In this document: piece after piece, positions 47,617-56,012 of the stretch
How the letters are laid out: every line of letters starts with the position of its first letter
Numbering within the stretch: the first letter of the stretch is position 1
Notes under the pieces: model-generated
Database searches by the model: none
The model's input: the letters and a program-made list of their open reading frames with translations, nothing else
What the model was told of the DNA's origin: nothing
Translations under genes and position numbers: made by a program
Assembly (NCBI RefSeq): GCF_008642315.1
Contig: NZ_CP029192.1
Span: 6,634,001-6,698,000, forward strand
Source of the DNA: Streptomyces venezuelae
GTDB taxonomy: Bacteria > Actinomycetota > Actinomycetes > Streptomycetales > Streptomycetaceae
DNA: 64,000 nucleotides
Reading direction: 5' to 3'

Positions 47617-49473
47617 TCAGACCCCTGTCTTGCTGAGGGCTGCGGGTGGCGGCGTCTCGCCGGGGCTGAGTTCGGCCTCGTGGAATTCGAGTTGGCGGCG
47701 GCGGTTGGGGATGAGGCCTTCGGGGCGGAAGCGCATGAGGAGGACGAGTGCGAGTCCGAAGGCGAACAGCTGGTAGTCGCCGAGGAATTGGAGTTTGTTG
47801 GGGATGAGGTAGAGCAGTGCGGCGCCGACGAGGGGGCCGCTGATGGTGCCCATGCCGCCGAGGACGACGGCTGCCAGGAGGAAGGCGGAGTTGGGGGGCA
47901 CGGAGTTCGCGAACTGGTATTGCTCCGGCGTCACGGTGTAGGTGACGTGCGCCTGGACCGTACCGGCGAGGCCGGCGAGTGAGGCGCCGAGGGCGAAGGC
48001 GATGAGTTTGACGCGGAAGCCGTTGATGCCCATGGCGAGTGCGGCGGTTTCGTCTTCGCGGATGGCGACCCAGGCGCGTCCGATGCGGCTGTTCTCGCTG
48101 CGTCGGAAGACGAGGACGACGACGAGGGTGATGAGCAGCATCAGGAAGAAGTAGTTGGCGAATCGGCCGATGGTCTGGCCGAGGATGCTGTGCTCTACGC
48201 CGAAGTCGAAGCCGAAGATTTTGAGGTTGGGGATGGAGGAGATTCCGTTGGATCCGTTGGTGATGTCGGGTCCGGAGGAGCCGTCGGAGTTGTTGGCGGC
48301 GAGGCGGAAGATTTCGCCGAATCCGAGGGTGACGATGGCGAGGTAGTCGCCGCGGAGGCGGAGTGTGGGGGCGCCGATGAGGACGCCGAAGACGAGGGAT
48401 GCGCCTGCGCCGACGAGGATGGCGCCCCAGAAGGGGAGGTGGACGTCGAAGGGGGATGAAGGCGATCCGGAGACCATGGAGGCGGCGTAGGCGCCGACGC
48501 CGAGGAAGGCGACGTATCCGAGGTCGAGGAGTCCGGCGAGTCCGACGACGATGTTCAGGCCGAGGGCGACGGTGGCGAAGATGAGGATGTAGACGCCGAT
48601 GGTGGCGTATTGGTCGTCGCTCTGGGTGAAGGGGAATGCGGCGGCGGCGAGGAAGGCGCCGGTGAGGGTGACGTTGCGGTGGCGTGCGGTGTACGTGGAG
48701 ACCTGGGCGACGAGTCCGGCTTTGGCGAGTGCGGCGAAGCAGAAGCCGACGGTGAGGAGGAAGCCGATGAAGAGTTCGTCGTATTCGGTGCCGATGCCGT
48801 AGGTGAAGACGAGCAGGCCGACGGCGAGGGCCGCGATGATGATGAGGATTTCGAGGTACGAGTTGAGTTTGCGGGCCGGTGCCGGGGTGGTGTCGGCGGC
48901 GAAGGCGCCCTTGGTGATGGTGCTGGCGTTGCGGCAGCGGTGTTTGAACTGTTCCCAGGTGCTGTCCTCTTCGTCGACCGGGTAGGTGTGCGGCCGGTGG
49001 AAGGGGAGGGCGAGGGCGCCGATGAGGGCGGTGAGGGTGGCGATGGCCGCTATCCAGCCGCCGGGTTCGAGGTTGGCGAGGCCGCCGAGTGTGTCGCTGA
49101 TCGCGATGATCGTGTACCAGGCGGTGGTGAACGCGGCGATGGCGGCGTATTTGAGTGCGGCGTCGGTGCCGGCGGGGGCGATGGTGCGCAGGCCTTTTAC
49201 TCCGTAGGAGGCGAGTCCGAGGAGTGTGGTGAGGGCGCCGGCGATGAGGACGAGGACTTGGAGGCCGCCGGGGTAGCCGTAGACGGTGAGGTCGCCGGGG
49301 AATTTGGCGGTCCAGGTCCAGGCCATGAACGTGGAGATGATGGTGAGGATGCCGCCGCCGGTGGTGAGGGCGCGGGCGGGGCCGACGGGGATGGGGATGA
49401 GCCCGGTGGGGGGCTTCTCCTTGTGCGGCTGGGGGCTGTCGGCCGTGGTGGTGTGTGTGGTCATTGGTGTCAC
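47617..49473 (-). CDS. livM: Branched-chain amino-acid ABC transporter permease, N-terminally extended
   Basis: The 618-aa permease is about 190 residues longer than E. coli LivM. The C-terminal 350 residues are the usual LivM core: LNIVVGLAGLLDLGYVAFLG, LRLRGDYLAIVTLGFGEIFR, and AWVAIREDETAALAMGING. The first 230 residues add five or so extra membrane helices (ILTIISTFMAWTW, VLVLIAGALTTLLGL) with a charged cytoplasmic loop between them. The start is GTG 49473, overlapping the livH stop in GTGA; ATG 49464 is an alternative. The role of the extension is unknown. Confidence 0.92.
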   Translation of the reverse strand: MTPMTTHTTTADSPQPHKEKPPTGLIPIPVGPARALTTGGGILTIISTFMAWTWTAKFPGDLTVYGYPGGLQVLVLIAGALTTLLGLASYGVKGLRTIAPAGTDAALKYAAIAAFTTAWYTIIAISDTLGGLANLEPGGWIAAIATLTALIGALALPFHRPHTYPVDEEDSTWEQFKHRCRNASTITKGAFAADTTPAPARKLNSYLEILIIIAALAVGLLVFTYGIGTEYDELFIGFLLTVGFCFAALAKAGLVAQVSTYTARHRNVTLTGAFLAAAAFPFTQSDDQYATIGVYILIFATVALGLNIVVGLAGLLDLGYVAFLGVGAYAASMVSGSPSSPFDVHLPFWGAILVGAGASLVFGVLIGAPTLRLRGDYLAIVTLGFGEIFRLAANNSDGSSGPDITNGSNGISSIPNLKIFGFDFGVEHSILGQTIGRFANYFFLMLLITLVVVLVFRRSENSRIGRAWVAIREDETAALAMGINGFRVKLIAFALGASLAGLAGTVQAHVTYTVTPEQYQFANSVPPNSAFLLAAVVLGGMGTISGPLVGAALLYLIPNKLQFLGDYQLFAFGLALVLLMRFRPEGLIPNRRRQLEFHEAELSPGETPPPAALSKTGV

Positions 49474-50399
49474 GCCCTGTCCGCGACGCGCTCGCCGAGG
49501 AGGCCTTGGGGCCTGACGAGGAGTACGACGATGAGGAGTACGAACGCCCAGACGTCGGCCCAGGACTGGCCGCCGAGCTTGTCCATGCCGGGTACGTCGT
49601 TGATGTAGGCGGTGGCCATGGATTCGGCGAGTCCGAGGACGACGCCGCCGATCATGGCGCCGTAGATGTTGCCGATGCCGCCGAGTACGGCTGCGGTGAA
49701 GGCTTTGAGGCCGAGGATGAATCCCATGCGGAAGTCGATCTGGCCGTATTTGAGTCCGCGGGCGACGGCGGCGATGCCGGCGAAGGCGGCGCCGATGGCG
49801 AAGGCGACGACGATGACGCGGTCGGTGTTGATGCCCATGAGTTTGGCGGTGTCGGGGTCCTGCGCGGTGGCCTGCATGCCGCGGCCGATGCGGGTCTTCA
49901 TGACGAACCAGCCGAGGGCGACCATGCAGATGGGGGCGGTGATGAGCAGGAAGACGTCGCCGGGTTGCATGGTGACGGAGCCGATGTGGATGGAGCCGCC
50001 GGGGAGTTCGGGGAAGGAGCGGGCCGACTTCGCTTCGGGGTACCAGGCCCAGACGGCTTGCTGGAGGGCGAGGGAGAGGCCGATGGCGGTGATGAGCGGG
50101 GCGAGGCGTGGTGCGCCGCGCAGGGGGCGGTAGGCGAAGCGTTCGGCTCCGATGGCGATGGTGGTGGAGACGAAGATGGCGCCTATGAGCATGAGGGGCA
50201 GGGCGGCCCAGACGCTGGTGCCGGCGGGGAGCCAGAGCCAGACGGTGAGGGCGCCGAATCCGCCGGTCATGAAGATCTCGCCGTGGGCGAAGTTGATGAG
50301 CTGGACGATGCCGTAGACCATTGTGTAGCCGATGGCGATGAGGCCGTACATGGATCCCAGTAGCAGGCCGTTGACCAGCTGTTGCGGCAGTTCGTGCAC
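49470..50399 (-). CDS. livH: Branched-chain amino-acid ABC transporter permease
   Basis: The 309-aa permease has eight membrane helices, starting QQLVNGLLLGSMYGLIAIGY and continuing VYGIVQLINFAHGEIFMTGG, the classic LivH mark. The ATPase contact loop is PDTAKLMGINTDRVI, and LKAFTAAVLGGIGNIYGAMI is conserved. GTG 50399 follows GGAGGACTGC closely. It forms the channel with LivM. A hairpin at 50438-50470 separates it from the binding-protein gene. Confidence 0.95.
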   Translation of the reverse strand: MHELPQQLVNGLLLGSMYGLIAIGYTMVYGIVQLINFAHGEIFMTGGFGALTVWLWLPAGTSVWAALPLMLIGAIFVSTTIAIGAERFAYRPLRGAPRLAPLITAIGLSLALQQAVWAWYPEAKSARSFPELPGGSIHIGSVTMQPGDVFLLITAPICMVALGWFVMKTRIGRGMQATAQDPDTAKLMGINTDRVIVVAFAIGAAFAGIAAVARGLKYGQIDFRMGFILGLKAFTAAVLGGIGNIYGAMIGGVVLGLAESMATAYINDVPGMDKLGGQSWADVWAFVLLIVVLLVRPQGLLGERVADRA

Positions 50400-50437
50400 C
50401 GCAGTCCTCCGAGTCTTTCGTGCGACGGATGCGACGC

Positions 50438-50470
50438 CGCGCGGGGCGCTTGTCTGCGGCGCCCCGCGCG
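50438..50470 (-). terminator. Attenuating hairpin between livK and livH
   Basis: CGCGCGGGGCGC and GCGCCCCGCGCG form a perfect 12-bp stem with a 9-nt loop, 30 bp after the livK stop. Such a partial terminator or RNA-stabilising hairpin lets the binding protein be made in excess of the membrane parts. Confidence 0.75.
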
Positions 50471-50499
50471 GGGGTTGTCGTGTGGGCTACGGGCCGGGG

Positions 50500-51750
50500 T
50501 CAGTTGCTCCCGGTGTAGGTGCCGGACTCGACGGGCTTCCAGCCGCTCTTGGGGTCGGTGGTCTTGACCTGGTACACGGTGAGCTGCTTGTTGGTGGCGT
50601 CGCCGTATTCGTCGAAGGAGACCTTGCCGGTGACGCCGTCGAAGGAGACGCCCTTCATGGCGTCGATGACCTTGGCGCGGGCGTCGTCGGGGAGCTTGCC
50701 GTCGTTGTCGTCGACGACCTTCTTGACGGCTTCGATGATGGCCCAGGCGCTGTCGTAGGAGTAGCCGCCGTAGGCCTCGTAGGCTTCCTTGAAGCCGGCC
50801 TTCTTGTAGTTGGCGATGAACTCCTTGGCGGAGGGCAGTTCTTCGACGGGCTGGCCGACGGAGGTGGCGTAGTCGCCGACGCCCTGCTTGCCGGAGAGCT
50901 TGATGAAGTCGGCGCTGTAGATGCCGTCGCCGCCGACGAGGGGGGCTTTGGAGCCGGCCTGCTTCATCTGCTTGCTGAGGGGTCCGGCCTGGGGGTACTC
51001 GCCGCCGTAGTAGACGAGGTCCGCGTCGCTGTTGCGGATCTTGGTGGCGACGGCGCCGAAGTCCTTGGTGTCGGGGTTGATGTGCTCGGTGCCGACGACC
51101 TTGCCGCCCAGCTTGGTGAACTCGTCCTTGAAGGTGGCGGCGAGTCCGGCTCCGTAGGTCTTCTTGTCGTCGACGACGAAGACCTTCTTCTTCTTGGCCT
51201 TGTTGTACAGGTACTGGGCGGCGAACGGGCCCTGGATGGCGTCCGTGGTGGCGGTGCGGAAGTAGGACTTGTAGGGGCGTGCCTTCTTGCCGCCGTTCCA
51301 GTCCGGGCCCTGGGTGAGGGCGGGGTTGGTGTTGGCGGGGGAGACCTGGACGAGTTTGGCGTCGTCGAAGACCTTCTGCATCGATTCGGCGACGGAGGAG
51401 TTCAGGGGGCCGACGGCTCCGAGGACGTCCTTGTCGGCGACGAGCTTGGTGGCGTTGGTCTGGCCGGACGAGGGCTGTCCCTGGTCGTCGAGGGCTTCGA
51501 TCTTGAACGTGACGCCGTCGACGTACTCCTTGGCGTTGGCCTGCTTGGTGGCGAGGTCGACGGAGTTGCGGATGCCGAGGCCCAGCGCGGAGAGTTCGCC
51601 GGTCAGTGGCGCGTCGACGCCGATGACCACGGTGGTGCCGCCACCGGCCTCGTCTCCGTCGTCCTTGTCGTCGCGCGAGCCACAGGCGGTGAGGGTGAGA
51701 GCCCCCGCGGTGAGTGCAGCGGTGATGGCTATGAGCGAACGTTGACGCAC
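50500..51750 (-). CDS. livK: Branched-chain amino-acid binding lipoprotein
   Basis: The 416-aa lipoprotein captures the amino acid outside the membrane. The signal MRQRSLIAITAALTAGALTL ends in the lipobox TAC-GS, with Cys23 as the lipid anchor, followed by an Asp/Gly-rich linker. The type I periplasmic-binding fold is clear: VVIGVDAPLTGELSALGLGI, GAVGPLNSSVAESMQ, SPANTNPALTQ, and YDSAWAIIEAVKK. GTG 51750 has AAGGA upstream. It is the first gene of the liv operon. Confidence 0.93.
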   Translation of the reverse strand: MRQRSLIAITAALTAGALTLTACGSRDDKDDGDEAGGGTTVVIGVDAPLTGELSALGLGIRNSVDLATKQANAKEYVDGVTFKIEALDDQGQPSSGQTNATKLVADKDVLGAVGPLNSSVAESMQKVFDDAKLVQVSPANTNPALTQGPDWNGGKKARPYKSYFRTATTDAIQGPFAAQYLYNKAKKKKVFVVDDKKTYGAGLAATFKDEFTKLGGKVVGTEHINPDTKDFGAVATKIRNSDADLVYYGGEYPQAGPLSKQMKQAGSKAPLVGGDGIYSADFIKLSGKQGVGDYATSVGQPVEELPSAKEFIANYKKAGFKEAYEAYGGYSYDSAWAIIEAVKKVVDDNDGKLPDDARAKVIDAMKGVSFDGVTGKVSFDEYGDATNKQLTVYQVKTTDPKSGWKPVESGTYTGSN

Positions 51751-52041
51751 GATCAGTCCTTTCCCCTGGCACGGCTGTCCCTTGTTGGGATGCCGAGTCG
51801 AGCGCGGAACCGAACTGACAGGAATCCGGTGGGCGCGGTGACTGGCCGTGACTCTAAGGGCGCCTTTGTTCTTGGTGGAGTGGTCGGGCCAAGGCTGTGA
51901 CGCTCTTGTTATGCCACGGAGTATTCCGGGCTGGAACGCGGGGGGCGGTTGGGGCTGAATATGGCCTTGTTCGGTGGATCTCGACGTATCCGCATGCTGA
52001 GAAACCCCAGGGCAACTTGCAGGACTGTAATGCAGTTTGAC
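51751..52041. other. Intergenic region upstream of livK
   Basis: This 291-bp stretch between livK and the minus-strand gene at 52042 must hold the liv promoter. It is less GC-rich than coding DNA (for example around 51990-52045). I see no gene and no clear operator or hexamer pair. Confidence 0.4.
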
Positions 52042-52629
52042 TCATGACAGCGGTGTTCGTGGGCATGCGGCCGTGAGGGCGGCGGAAAGATCATTCGCGT
52101 ATTCCGGACCCAGGATGTAACTCTGCTTCTCGTTTGCGCGCACATTACGCAGCGTTACTTCGAGAAAAGGGAGTCCCGCATTCCGGGGCACTTCTCCGCA
52201 TTCGCGAATGTGCATCGTAATGATCAACTTCCGGGGTGATCCCGATTTGACCTCGAAAGGGGTGAGAGGGGACGTGCTGACCGAAAGGGCCGCCGACGGC
52301 TGGGCGATCCGGCGGACGGTCGCGGGCGGTCCCGACTCCTGCGCGAACGCGACGGCGAAGGAGAACGTGCGGTCCCCGGCGCGGGGGCGCGACATGTCGC
52401 CCTCGTACGTCACGGAGACGCTCTGTGACGGCCACGGCGGGGGCGGTGGGGGTGGCGGCTCCGGTCGCGTCACGTGGAAGCCGATCGCGGCGGCGCCGAT
52501 GATCGCGGCTGTCGCGGCGGCGAGGGTGGTGCGGCGGAACCGGGGCGGTCTCGGCCGGGGGCGGCCGGGGCGTGCGGACTCGTGGTCGTAGGTGTCCTCG
52601 CCCGGCTCGACCGGTCCGATGGCCATCAT
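52042..52629 (-). CDS. Membrane-anchored hypothetical protein with Pro-rich stalk
   Basis: The 195-aa protein has a short cytoplasmic basic part (PRPRPPRFRR), one membrane helix (TTLAAATAAIIGAAAIGF, about 35-52), an extracytoplasmic PEPPPPPPPPWP stalk and a beta-rich domain of about 120 residues with two Cys (RECGEVP, TAACPRTPLS). The ATG overlaps the stop of the upstream lipoprotein gene (ATGA), so the two are coupled. I do not recognise a family; a cell-surface domain of unknown ligand is the best description. Confidence 0.68.
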   Translation of the reverse strand: MMAIGPVEPGEDTYDHESARPGRPRPRPPRFRRTTLAAATAAIIGAAAIGFHVTRPEPPPPPPPPWPSQSVSVTYEGDMSRPRAGDRTFSFAVAFAQESGPPATVRRIAQPSAALSVSTSPLTPFEVKSGSPRKLIITMHIRECGEVPRNAGLPFLEVTLRNVRANEKQSYILGPEYANDLSAALTAACPRTPLS

Positions 52630-53009
52630 GTCCACGGCCCGCCGCTCGGCCCGCCGTCGCGGTTGCGCTCCGCGCACCGCTCGCGCGCCTGACGGCCGAT
52701 CAACTTCCGCCCGGCGGCGTCTGTTTCACGCCTGCGCTCGGCGCGTGCGGCGTCGAGGATGTCGCGCAGGATGAGGTACTGCCCGTTCGACAGGCCCATC
52801 GACTGATAGTCGCCGTAGGTCTTGTCCCCCGAGTCGTAGATCTTGTGCGCCCACTTGGTGATGATCGTGGTGCACAGGTCGGCGGGGGACGTGGAGCCCT
52901 GGGAGCGGCTCCGGGCCGCATCGGGTTCGCCGGATCCGGAATCACCACATCCGGCGACGGCGGTGAGGGCGGCGAGGACGAGCGCACAGAGCGATATCCG
53001 GTGCCTCAT
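52626..53009 (-). CDS. Small lipoprotein, hypothetical
   Basis: The 127-aa precursor has a lipoprotein signal MRHRISLCALVLAALTAVAG with Cys21 in AGCGDSG. The mature part is hydrophilic and helical (ADLCTTIITKWAHKIYDSGD, YLILRDILDAARAERRRETD), ending GGPSGGPWT. The function is unknown. It is coupled to the membrane-anchored gene downstream by a 4-bp overlap, suggesting that both act at the outer face of the membrane. Confidence 0.7.
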   Translation of the reverse strand: MRHRISLCALVLAALTAVAGCGDSGSGEPDAARSRSQGSTSPADLCTTIITKWAHKIYDSGDKTYGDYQSMGLSNGQYLILRDILDAARAERRRETDAAGRKLIGRQARERCAERNRDGGPSGGPWT

Positions 53010-53090
53010 GAAGAGACGCTAGACCGAAGCCGCCCGCTCCGACAATGTGCACGTCGGCCTCACCGCGCCACCGTCCCCGCCCGTGCGGGG

Positions 53091-53558
53091 TCAGCCCGTG
53101 GTGTTCCCCGCGTCCCGCAGCATGCACGTCAGACGCGCGGTGCACACCCGCTTGTCCTGCTCGTCACTGATCACGATCTCGTACGTCGCCGTGGAGCGGC
53201 CCCGGTGCACGGGCGTCGCGACGCCGGTGACCAGGCCGGAGCGGGCGCCGCGGTGGTGCGTGCAGTTCAGGTCGACGCCGACGGCGAGCTTCTGCGCGCC
53301 CCCGTGCAGCATCGCGCCGACCGAGCCGAGGGTCTCCGCGAGCACCGCGGACGCGCCGCCGTGCAGGAGTCCGTACGGCTGTGTGTTGCCCTCGACCGGC
53401 ATCGTGCCGACGACGCGCTCCGCCGAGGCCTCCAGGATCTGCACGCCCATGCGGGTGCCGAGGTGTCCGGCCGAGAACAGGGAGGGCAGGTCGACCCCGA
53501 GCGATGCGTACTCGTCGAGGACTTCCTGCGGGAACTTCACGCTGTGCTGCTCGCCCAT
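53091..53558 (-). CDS. Hotdog-fold thioesterase (PaaI/MenI type)
   Basis: The 155-aa enzyme has the PaaI-type hotdog fold: LGTRMGVQILEASAERVVGT, the active-site helix GLLHGGASAVLAETLGSVGA (HGG and the catalytic acidic residue Glu), and VGVDLNCTHHRGARSG. Related enzymes hydrolyse aromatic acyl-CoAs or 1,4-dihydroxy-2-naphthoyl-CoA of menaquinone synthesis. ATG 53558 (MGEQHSVKFPQEV) is chosen by the start of homology. It lies 50 bp after the oxidoreductase gene, with an 11-bp perfect hairpin or operator between them. Confidence 0.87.
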   Translation of the reverse strand: MGEQHSVKFPQEVLDEYASLGVDLPSLFSAGHLGTRMGVQILEASAERVVGTMPVEGNTQPYGLLHGGASAVLAETLGSVGAMLHGGAQKLAVGVDLNCTHHRGARSGLVTGVATPVHRGRSTATYEIVISDEQDKRVCTARLTCMLRDAGNTTG

Positions 53559-53591
53559 GGGGCCAGGCTCCGTTCGTTCGTCGTCGCACCT

Positions 53592-53617
53592 GTCGACTGA
53601 GCAAACGCTCAGTCGAC
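53592..53617. promoter_or_regulatory. 26-bp palindrome spanning the oxidoreductase stop; terminator or TetR-type operator
   Basis: GTCGACTGAGC and GCTCAGTCGAC are perfect 11-bp arms around AAAC. The core TGAGCAAACGCTCA has the shape of operators of TetR-family lipid-metabolism regulators in actinomycetes (from memory). It overlaps the stop codon of the oxidoreductase gene and lies 34 bp before the thioesterase start. Confidence 0.6.
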
Positions 53618-55888
53618 GGCCGATTGTTCCAGGCGGACGACCACGGACTTGCTGGCAGGGGTGTTGCTGGTGTCCGCGGTGGCATCGAGCGGCACCAGGA
53701 CGTTGGTCTCGGGGTAGTACGCGGCGGCGCAGCCGCGTGCCGTCGGGTAGTGCACGATGCGGAAGCCGGGGGCGCGGCGCTCCACGCCGTCCTGCCATTC
53801 GCTGACGAGGTCGGCGTACGTTCCCTCGGTGAGGCCGAGGTCGGCCGCGTCCTCGGGGTGGACGAGGACGACGCGGCGGCCGTTCTTGATGCCGCGGTAG
53901 CGGTCGTCGAGGCCGTAGATCGTGGTGTTGTACTGGTCGTGGGAGCGGATGGTCTGGAGCAGCAGCCGTCCCTTCGGGACGGCCGGGTACTCGACGGGGG
54001 CGGCGGTGAAGTTGGCCTTGCCGGTGGCGGTGGGGAAGCGGCGCTCGTCGCGCGGGGCGTGGGGCAGGGCGAAGCCGCCGGGGCGGGCGATCTTGGCGTT
54101 GAAGTCCTCGAAGCCGGGGATCACGCGTGCGATGCGGTCGCGGACGGTCGCGTAGTCCTTCTCGAACTCCTCCCACGGTGTGCGGGACGTCTCGCCGAGG
54201 ACGCGGCGGGCGAGGCGGCACACGATGGCGGGCTCGGAGAGGAGCTGCGCGCTCGCGGGCTCCAGGCGGCCGCGGGAGGCGTGGACCATGCCCATGGAGT
54301 CCTCGACGGTCACGACCTGTTCGCCGCTTCCCTGGAGGTCGCGTTCGGTGCGGCCGAGCGTCGGGAGGATGAGGGCGCGGGCGCCGGTGACGGTGTGGGA
54401 GCGGTTGAGTTTCGTCGACACGTGGACGGTGAGGCGGGCGCGGCGCATCGCGGCCTCGGTGACGTCGGTGTCGGGGGAGGCGGAGACGAAGTTGCCGCCC
54501 ATCGCGAAGAACACCTTCGCGTCGCCGTCGCGCAGGGCGCGGATGGCGCGGACGACGTCGAGGCCGTGGTGGCGGGGCGGCGCGAAGCCGAACTCCTTCT
54601 CCAGGGCGTCGAGGAAGGCGGGCGCGGGGCGTTCGAAGATGCCCATGGTGCGGTCGCCCTGCACGTTGGAGTGGCCGCGCACGGGGCAGACGCCGGCGCC
54701 GGGGCGGCCGATGTTGCCGCGCAGCAGCAGGAAGTTGACGACTTCGCGGATGGTCGGCACGGAGTGCTTGTGCTGGGTGAGGCCCATGGCCCAGCAGACG
54801 ACGGTGCGCTTGGAGGCGAGCACCATGCTCAGTGCTTCCTCGATGCGTGCGCGGTCGAGGCCGGTGGCGCGCAGGGTGTCGTCCCAGTCGGCGTCGCGTG
54901 CGGCGGCGACGAAGTTCTCGTAGCCGTGGGTGTGCTCGCGGACGAACTCTTCGTCGACGGCGCCCTCGGTCTCCAGGATGAGCTTGTTGAGGAGGCGGAA
55001 GAGGGCCTGGTCGCCGCCGAGGCGGATCTGCAGGAAGAGGTCGGTGAGGGCGGTGCCCTTGAGCATGCCCTGCGGGGTCTGCGGGTTCTTGAAGCGTTCC
55101 ATGCCCGCTTCGGGCAGCGGATTGACCGTGATGATCTTCGCGCCGTTGTTCTTGGCCTTCTCCAGGGCGGAGAGCATGCGCGGGTGGTTCGTGCCGGGGT
55201 TCTGTCCGGCGACGATGATCAGATCCGACTTGTAGAGGTCCTCCAGGAGGACGCTGCCCTTGCCGATGCCGATGGTCTCGGTGAGTGCGGAGCCGGACGA
55301 CTCGTGGCACATGTTGGAGCAGTCGGGGAGGTTGTTCGTGCCGAGCTCGCGGGCGAACAGCTGGTACAGGAACGCGGCTTCGTTGCTGGTCCTGCCCGAG
55401 GTGTAGAAGACGGACTCGTCGGGGGAGTCGAGGGCGGCGATCTCCTCGGCGATGATGTCGAAGGCCCGGTCCCAGGACACCGGCTCGTACCGCTCCGAGC
55501 CTTCCGGCAGGTACATGGGGTGGGTGAGGCGGCCCTGCTGTCCCAGCCAGTACCCACTGCGGGTGGCGAGGTCCGCGACGGGGTGCTCGGCGAAGAAGTC
55601 GGGGGTGACGCGGCGCAGCGTGGCTTCTTCGGCGACGGCCTTCGCGCCGTTCTCGCAGAACTCCGCCTTGTGCCGGTGGTCCGGCTCGGGCCAGGCGCAG
55701 CCGGGGCAGTCGAAGCCGTTCTTCTGGTTGACGCGGAGCAGGGTGAGGGCGGTGCGGCGCACGCCCATCTGCTGCTGCGCCATGCGCAGGGTGTGGCCGA
55801 TGGCGGGGAGGCCGGCGGCCGCGTGCTGGACCTCGGCGACCTGCGGCGCGTCCTGGACCGGATCGCCCTTGGGCGGCTTGCTTGCCAT
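53609..55888 (-). CDS. FdhF/YdeP-type molybdopterin oxidoreductase, alpha subunit
   Basis: The 759-aa protein is a member of the FdhF/YdeP family of molybdopterin-dependent oxidoreductases (formate-dehydrogenase-like). It has the N-terminal Cys set CPGCAWPEPDHRHKAEFC typical of this branch, TSGRTSNEAAFLYQLFAREL, NNLPDCSNMCHESSG, and the cofactor-binding parts GQNPGTNHPRML, GRPGAGVCPVRGHSNVQGD and the C-terminal QTIRSHDQYNTTIYG. ATG 55888 has GGGGAG upstream. The physiological substrate of this branch is not settled; in E. coli YdeP is linked to acid resistance. No FdhD-like gene is visible in the window. Confidence 0.9.
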   Translation of the reverse strand: MASKPPKGDPVQDAPQVAEVQHAAAGLPAIGHTLRMAQQQMGVRRTALTLLRVNQKNGFDCPGCAWPEPDHRHKAEFCENGAKAVAEEATLRRVTPDFFAEHPVADLATRSGYWLGQQGRLTHPMYLPEGSERYEPVSWDRAFDIIAEEIAALDSPDESVFYTSGRTSNEAAFLYQLFARELGTNNLPDCSNMCHESSGSALTETIGIGKGSVLLEDLYKSDLIIVAGQNPGTNHPRMLSALEKAKNNGAKIITVNPLPEAGMERFKNPQTPQGMLKGTALTDLFLQIRLGGDQALFRLLNKLILETEGAVDEEFVREHTHGYENFVAAARDADWDDTLRATGLDRARIEEALSMVLASKRTVVCWAMGLTQHKHSVPTIREVVNFLLLRGNIGRPGAGVCPVRGHSNVQGDRTMGIFERPAPAFLDALEKEFGFAPPRHHGLDVVRAIRALRDGDAKVFFAMGGNFVSASPDTDVTEAAMRRARLTVHVSTKLNRSHTVTGARALILPTLGRTERDLQGSGEQVVTVEDSMGMVHASRGRLEPASAQLLSEPAIVCRLARRVLGETSRTPWEEFEKDYATVRDRIARVIPGFEDFNAKIARPGGFALPHAPRDERRFPTATGKANFTAAPVEYPAVPKGRLLLQTIRSHDQYNTTIYGLDDRYRGIKNGRRVVLVHPEDAADLGLTEGTYADLVSEWQDGVERRAPGFRIVHYPTARGCAAAYYPETNVLVPLDATADTSNTPASKSVVVRLEQSAVD

Positions 55889-56012
55889 GGTCGGCTCCCC
55901 TTCGAGCACGTGCGTGAGCTACGTCTCCGATCCTCCCACGTGCCGGTGACAATGCGGGGGGCCGGGGCCGGGTGGAGCCGGACTGTCAGTGGGGCGTGGC
56001 AGGATCGGGGAC

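Noticed and set aside
50267..51772. 501-codon minus-strand frame over livK
   Set aside because: It is an alternate frame of livK with Arg/Gly/Pro-rich translation; livK in its own frame has a lipobox and a full binding-protein fold.
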